Assembly (NCBI GenBank): GCA_045657625.1
Contig: JAZOTM010000046.1
Span: 1-64,000 of the forward strand
DNA: 64,000 nucleotides
Direction: 5' to 3'
From: JAZOTM01 sp045657625
GTDB lineage: Bacteria; Bacillota; Clostridia; Lachnospirales; Lachnospiraceae
Within the stretch, counting starts at the first letter, position 1. The number at the start of each line of letters is the position of its first letter. The position numbers and the translations under genes are program-made. The notes beneath the pieces are model-generated. The model was given only the letters and a program-made list of their open reading frames with translations. It was not told the DNA's origin and made no database searches. Positions 60,775 through 64,000 of the stretch are shown here, one piece after another.

Positions 60775-61641
60775 TTAACGAACCAACATCAGGATCAATA
60801 AATTTACGCCTGCTGTTAACAGAGTAACGATCCAAGTCAATTTCAACATTACGTTCCATTTTACACGGGCACTTGTGTTGTCAATTAAGATTTCCAAGAA
60901 GTATACAGCCAGTACCACAAGAACTGCTGCCAAGTAGCTCCATGGATTCTTGTTGATAATGAAAAGTGCTACCATGCTGAGCAAGAATACATTTTCATAC
61001 CACTCGGTAATGGTATAGATTGCCAAGTTTCTGGATCCAAGTTCTGTAGTAATACCCTTTACCACTTCCTGGTGTGCATGATGTGAAGTACTTAAATCAA
61101 AAGGAGATTTTCTCATCTTGATGGTTAAGATAAATACATATGCTACAAAGAAACCAGGTAAGTAAAGAATAGAACTTACATCTGCCTGAATAATGTCGCT
61201 GACATTAAATGTGCCGTTTGCTAAATAAAAGCCAAGGCAAGCAAGAAGTACTGCAGGTTCATAACTCATCATCTGCACCAATTCACGATTGGCACCCATA
61301 GTAGAACTTGGTGAGTTTGTAACACTGCCGGCAAATACTAAAAAGGTTGCGCCTGTGGAAAGCAGGAAGAAACACATCATGATATCGCTTCCGGCAAAAA
61401 ACAGACAACCGGTAAAAATCTGAACTACCATAAAGGACAGCATTAAAAATGTCTGTGCTTTATTTACAATAATGACCTGTTTGTTTAACAGCTTATTCAC
61501 ATCATAGAAAGGCTGTAAAAGTGGGGGTCCGATACGTCCCTGCATTCTGGCAGAAATCTTACGATCGAGTCCGTCTAATAATCCTCCCACGAAAGGTGCA
61601 AACAGTAAAAAACAAATGACGGAAATAGCCGGAATCATCAT
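60775..61641 (-). CDS. echB: Ech hydrogenase membrane subunit B (NuoH-like)
   Basis: 288 residues with about eight membrane helices. GGLLDGLDRKISARMQGRIGPPLLQPFYD is the NuoH-type signature at the interface with the soluble arm, and MGANRELVQMMSYEPAVLLACLG, then KMRKSPFDLSTSHHAHQEVVKGITTELG, give the conserved charged residues near the ion path. It overlaps echA by 4 bp (ATGA). Confidence 0.95.
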   Translation of the reverse strand: MMIPAISVICFLLFAPFVGGLLDGLDRKISARMQGRIGPPLLQPFYDVNKLLNKQVIIVNKAQTFLMLSFMVVQIFTGCLFFAGSDIMMCFFLLSTGATFLVFAGSVTNSPSSTMGANRELVQMMSYEPAVLLACLGFYLANGTFNVSDIIQADVSSILYLPGFFVAYVFILTIKMRKSPFDLSTSHHAHQEVVKGITTELGSRNLAIYTITEWYENVFLLSMVALFIINKNPWSYLAAVLVVLAVYFLEILIDNTSARVKWNVMLKLTWIVTLLTAGVNLLILMLVR

Positions 61642-63551
61642 AATACCGCACCTCCTATAATCATACTAAGCATTACAATGAGCACCGCTGTTGCTCCGAT
61701 GGAGCATGGCATCATTAATTTTCTCTGTCCAATGTAATCCTTAAAGTACCAGTTTGATAACTGTAAATCCTTTGGATCACCAAAAGAATCGGTAAACTGT
61801 TCGTTGTTTCCTTCATTGATACCGCTCATGTAGGAAAGCTTCTGGTTGGTACGAACGCTCTTGGAATAAGCATATGCCAAAAGTGGTACTGCGAAAATGA
61901 AGCAGATAATAACAACCAATACATAAAGCAAACTCTGAGGAAGTACTGCTGTGGAACTTCCGAACAATTCTGCCAACAATGGTTCTACATAAACCTTTGT
62001 TAAGGTTGGGAATAAAATGCAAAGTGCAATCATAAGCACTGCATGAATGGTCAAAGAAATCACTTCGTTTTTCTTGGTGATATCTTTAATCGGTCCTTCC
62101 ATGGTAGATGCAATCAACTTGCATAACCACTTGGTCCAATAGAACAAAGTCGTAGCAGAACCGAAACAAATAAACATAACCAAAATGATGTTGCTTTCAT
62201 CCACAGCTGCACGAAGTGCGGACCATTTTGAAATCAACATACCAAATGGCGCCAAGAACATACCGGCAATACCGATAAACATAAATGCACCAAGTCTTGG
62301 TAAACGATAAATCAAACCATGCATATCTTCGATATCTCTGCTATGCATCGCATTTTCTGTTGCACCGATATCCTGGAACAACAAAGATTTTGAAATTGCA
62401 TGGAAAATCATTAAGAATACGCCGGCCCAAATTGTTTCCGGACGACCTACACCTGCACAGGCTACCATAAGTCCTAAGTTGGAAATAGTAGAAAGTGCCA
62501 GGGTTTTCTTTCCATCACTCTGTGCAATCGCCATAAGGGATGCAGCAAAGAATGTGAAACCACCGATAAAGGAAATCATGGTTCCTGTCAAAGTACCGCT
62601 CATAGCCGGAGCTAAACGGAACAATACATAAATACCAGCCTTTACCATGGTTGCACTATGCAACAATGCTGAGGACGGTGTCGGAGCAACCATGGCTCCC
62701 ATTAACCATTTTGAGAAAGGTAACTGCGCAGCTTTTGTCAATGCAGCAAAGGCAATAAAAGCAATTGGAATAATCGTGAAGTTCACGCCCTCTACTCCAT
62801 TTTCTACAAGTAACTGCAAAGATACATTGCCGGATGTCAAAGCAAGGTAAACAATACCTACCGCAAGGAAGGCACCACCAAGTAAGTTCATCCACAATGC
62901 GCGGAAGGAATTCTCCACAGCTTCTTCTGTTCTTGTATATCCAATCAACAAGAAGGAACAGACGCTGGTGATTTCCCAGAATAAATCGATCCAAAGTAAG
63001 CTGGAGGATAATACAAATCCAAACATAGCTCCTAAGAATCCAAATAATAACATAAAGAAATAGTATCTTCTATCAGTAAACTCTAAATGATGATGATGAT
63101 ATCCATGCATATAACCTACTGCATAAACAACAATCAAACCACCGATTAAACCAACGATGATACACATTAAAATTGAAAGATGATCAATATAGATGTGATT
63201 TATTTCTTCCAATTCAGGCCCAAATAAATCCAACCAGGTAAGTAACATGGTCGGTAAAATTGACAACAGGGAAATCCAATAACGTCTATACTTAAAGCTC
63301 AAATAAGTAACGACAATCATCAAGATCCATTCTGCCGCCAGAATAACAAGATCAACGGTTTCTGTCTCATAGTACAAAGAAATCGGTTGTAGGCCTCCCA
63401 TTATCCATTGCGCCACAAGCACACCCACTCCGGCCATGATTACAACCGCACTGAGATAAGCAATGGCGTTACGAATCTTATTTACCCTTATGCAATACAT
63501 AAGTACTGCTACTATAAAGGGAAAACAGATTAGAAACGGTACAACAAACAT
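61638..63551 (-). CDS. echA: Ech hydrogenase membrane subunit A (NuoL-like)
   Basis: About 637 residues and around 16 membrane helices, antiporter-like (NuoL/MrpA family). HIYIDHLSILMCIIVGLIGGLIVVYAVGYMHGYHHHHLEF, DLFWEITSVCSFLLIGYTRTEEA, and FIAFAALTKAAQLPFSKWLMGAMVAPTPSSALLHSATMVKAGIYVLFR include the conserved ion-path Glu and Lys. Moves H+ or Na+ outward with the hydrogenase reaction. The ATG at 63551 has AAAGGAGAAG upstream and is better than the in-frame ATG 18 nt earlier. First gene of the operon. Confidence 0.94.
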   Translation of the reverse strand: MFVVPFLICFPFIVAVLMYCIRVNKIRNAIAYLSAVVIMAGVGVLVAQWIMGGLQPISLYYETETVDLVILAAEWILMIVVTYLSFKYRRYWISLLSILPTMLLTWLDLFGPELEEINHIYIDHLSILMCIIVGLIGGLIVVYAVGYMHGYHHHHLEFTDRRYYFFMLLFGFLGAMFGFVLSSSLLWIDLFWEITSVCSFLLIGYTRTEEAVENSFRALWMNLLGGAFLAVGIVYLALTSGNVSLQLLVENGVEGVNFTIIPIAFIAFAALTKAAQLPFSKWLMGAMVAPTPSSALLHSATMVKAGIYVLFRLAPAMSGTLTGTMISFIGGFTFFAASLMAIAQSDGKKTLALSTISNLGLMVACAGVGRPETIWAGVFLMIFHAISKSLLFQDIGATENAMHSRDIEDMHGLIYRLPRLGAFMFIGIAGMFLAPFGMLISKWSALRAAVDESNIILVMFICFGSATTLFYWTKWLCKLIASTMEGPIKDITKKNEVISLTIHAVLMIALCILFPTLTKVYVEPLLAELFGSSTAVLPQSLLYVLVVIICFIFAVPLLAYAYSKSVRTNQKLSYMSGINEGNNEQFTDSFGDPKDLQLSNWYFKDYIGQRKLMMPCSIGATAVLIVMLSMIIGGAVL

Positions 63552-63597
63552 TCTCTCTTCTCCTTTCATTTCATACCTTTTTACTTTTATCTCATCT

Positions 63598-63626
63598 ATT
63601 TTAACACCAGCAGTTTTGGATGTTAA
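63598..63626 (-). promoter_or_regulatory. Promoter of ech-hyp operon
   Basis: TTAACA (63621-63626), 17-bp spacer, TAAAAT (63598-63603), about 45 bp before the echA start. No other promoter is obvious inside the operon. Confidence 0.6.
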
Positions 63627-63679
63627 TAGATAATTGATAAATTTATAACGAAATTTTTATAAAGGATTTCATGATTTTT

Positions 63680-64000
63680 TTAGGATTCCTTAAAGTGGTC
63701 TAAATCCAATTTTTTGTACTTCAAAAGAACTGTATTTTCGCTATCCCGTTTCTCATAATTTTCTTTGATACGCTCTACAATTTGGGTGGCATCTTCCTCA
63801 TCCACCTGAGTTAAAATCAAAATACTTTCGTATCTGGTCACTTCCAAACAAGTGTCTGCAAATCGAATGGAATCATGAATGGCTCGATGCATCAAGCGTG
63901 AGGCATGGAAAAGTTCTCCTTCCTTTCCTTCCTCCGATTCCAGATAAAAGAAAAACATTTGGGTCAAGGAATCTTTTTTCTGACTCTGATGCTCTTCTAA
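63680..64000 (-). CDS. GGDEF-like protein, 5' part outside window
   Basis: The frame is open to the window edge, so only the last 107 residues are seen. SRLMHRAIHDSIRFADTCLEVTRYESILILTQVDEEDATQIVERIKENYEKR follows the C-terminal half of a GGDEF fold, with YES in place of GGDEF (TRYES-ILIL) so the visible active-site part is degenerate. It probably binds rather than makes cyclic-di-GMP. It faces the ech promoter region. Confidence 0.6.
   Translation of the reverse strand, partial: LEEHQSQKKDSLTQMFFFYLESEEGKEGELFHASRLMHRAIHDSIRFADTCLEVTRYESILILTQVDEEDATQIVERIKENYEKRDSENTVLLKYKKLDLDHFKES

Overview
The window looks like chromosomal DNA of an anaerobic, low-to-moderate GC Firmicute of the Lachnospiraceae (Clostridia). 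The basis is the gene content and order: a cysE-cysS-mrnC-rlmB-sigH cluster, ZTP and TPP riboswitches, an Ech-type energy-converting hydrogenase, fhs and pta, ThiT, HelD, YfhO, and strong AAGGAGG-type ribosome binding sites. I do not name a species.

Region 1 (1-8250) is an integrated accessory element next to tRNA-Leu(AAG). It holds a damaged-looking lipoprotein gene, repeat-rich and palindromic DNA, a striking four-hairpin cloverleaf (1441-1577), an unknown gene, and a three-gene forward operon: a ClpX-like AAA+ protein that keeps an IGF ClpP-docking tripeptide, a DUF5688 protein and an unknown protein. An HUH-type Rep-like protein with TTACACA repeats at its promoter follows, then a tyrosine integrase whose reading frame is broken by one in-frame TAA. 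The integrase ends at the 3' end of the tRNA gene, the usual layout of a tRNA-targeting integrative element.

Region 2 (8250-30000) is core genome: divergent tRNA-Leu genes, a fused membrane/spermidine-synthase-like protein, an LTA-synthase/YfhO pair, ZTP riboswitch plus fhs, a class A PBP, a small XRE/unknown pair with a perfect operator palindrome, an SDR, a chemoreceptor, TPP riboswitch plus thiT, a nitroreductase and a CoA-disulfide-reductase-like protein flanking a possible redox operator, tRNA-Thr, a lytic transglycosylase, tRNA-Leu(CAA), and a lysA-like gene translationally coupled to a TrmB regulator. A 52-bp palindromic repeat occurs twice.

Region 3 (30000-45000) holds a GGDEF/EAL/PAS protein, HelD, a UDP-sugar pyrophosphorylase, the sigH-rlmB-mrnC-cysS-cysE cluster behind a leader with a terminator, a secreted esterase with an AraC regulator, ispF with an odd cysteine-rich tail, a cluster of DnaA-box-like sites, and pta.

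Region 4 (45000-53650) is envelope transport: a TetR-RND operon whose pump carries a roughly 285-residue coiled-coil insertion, and a MacB-like ABC system with a membrane-anchored secreted partner.

Region 5 (53740-63630) is one compact ten-gene unit, echABCDEF-hypFCDE, read leftwards from a promoter near 63610. It encodes a six-subunit group 4 [NiFe] hydrogenase and four of its maturation factors. The Ech complex would couple ferredoxin oxidation and H2 formation to ion export. The window ends inside a GGDEF-like gene.
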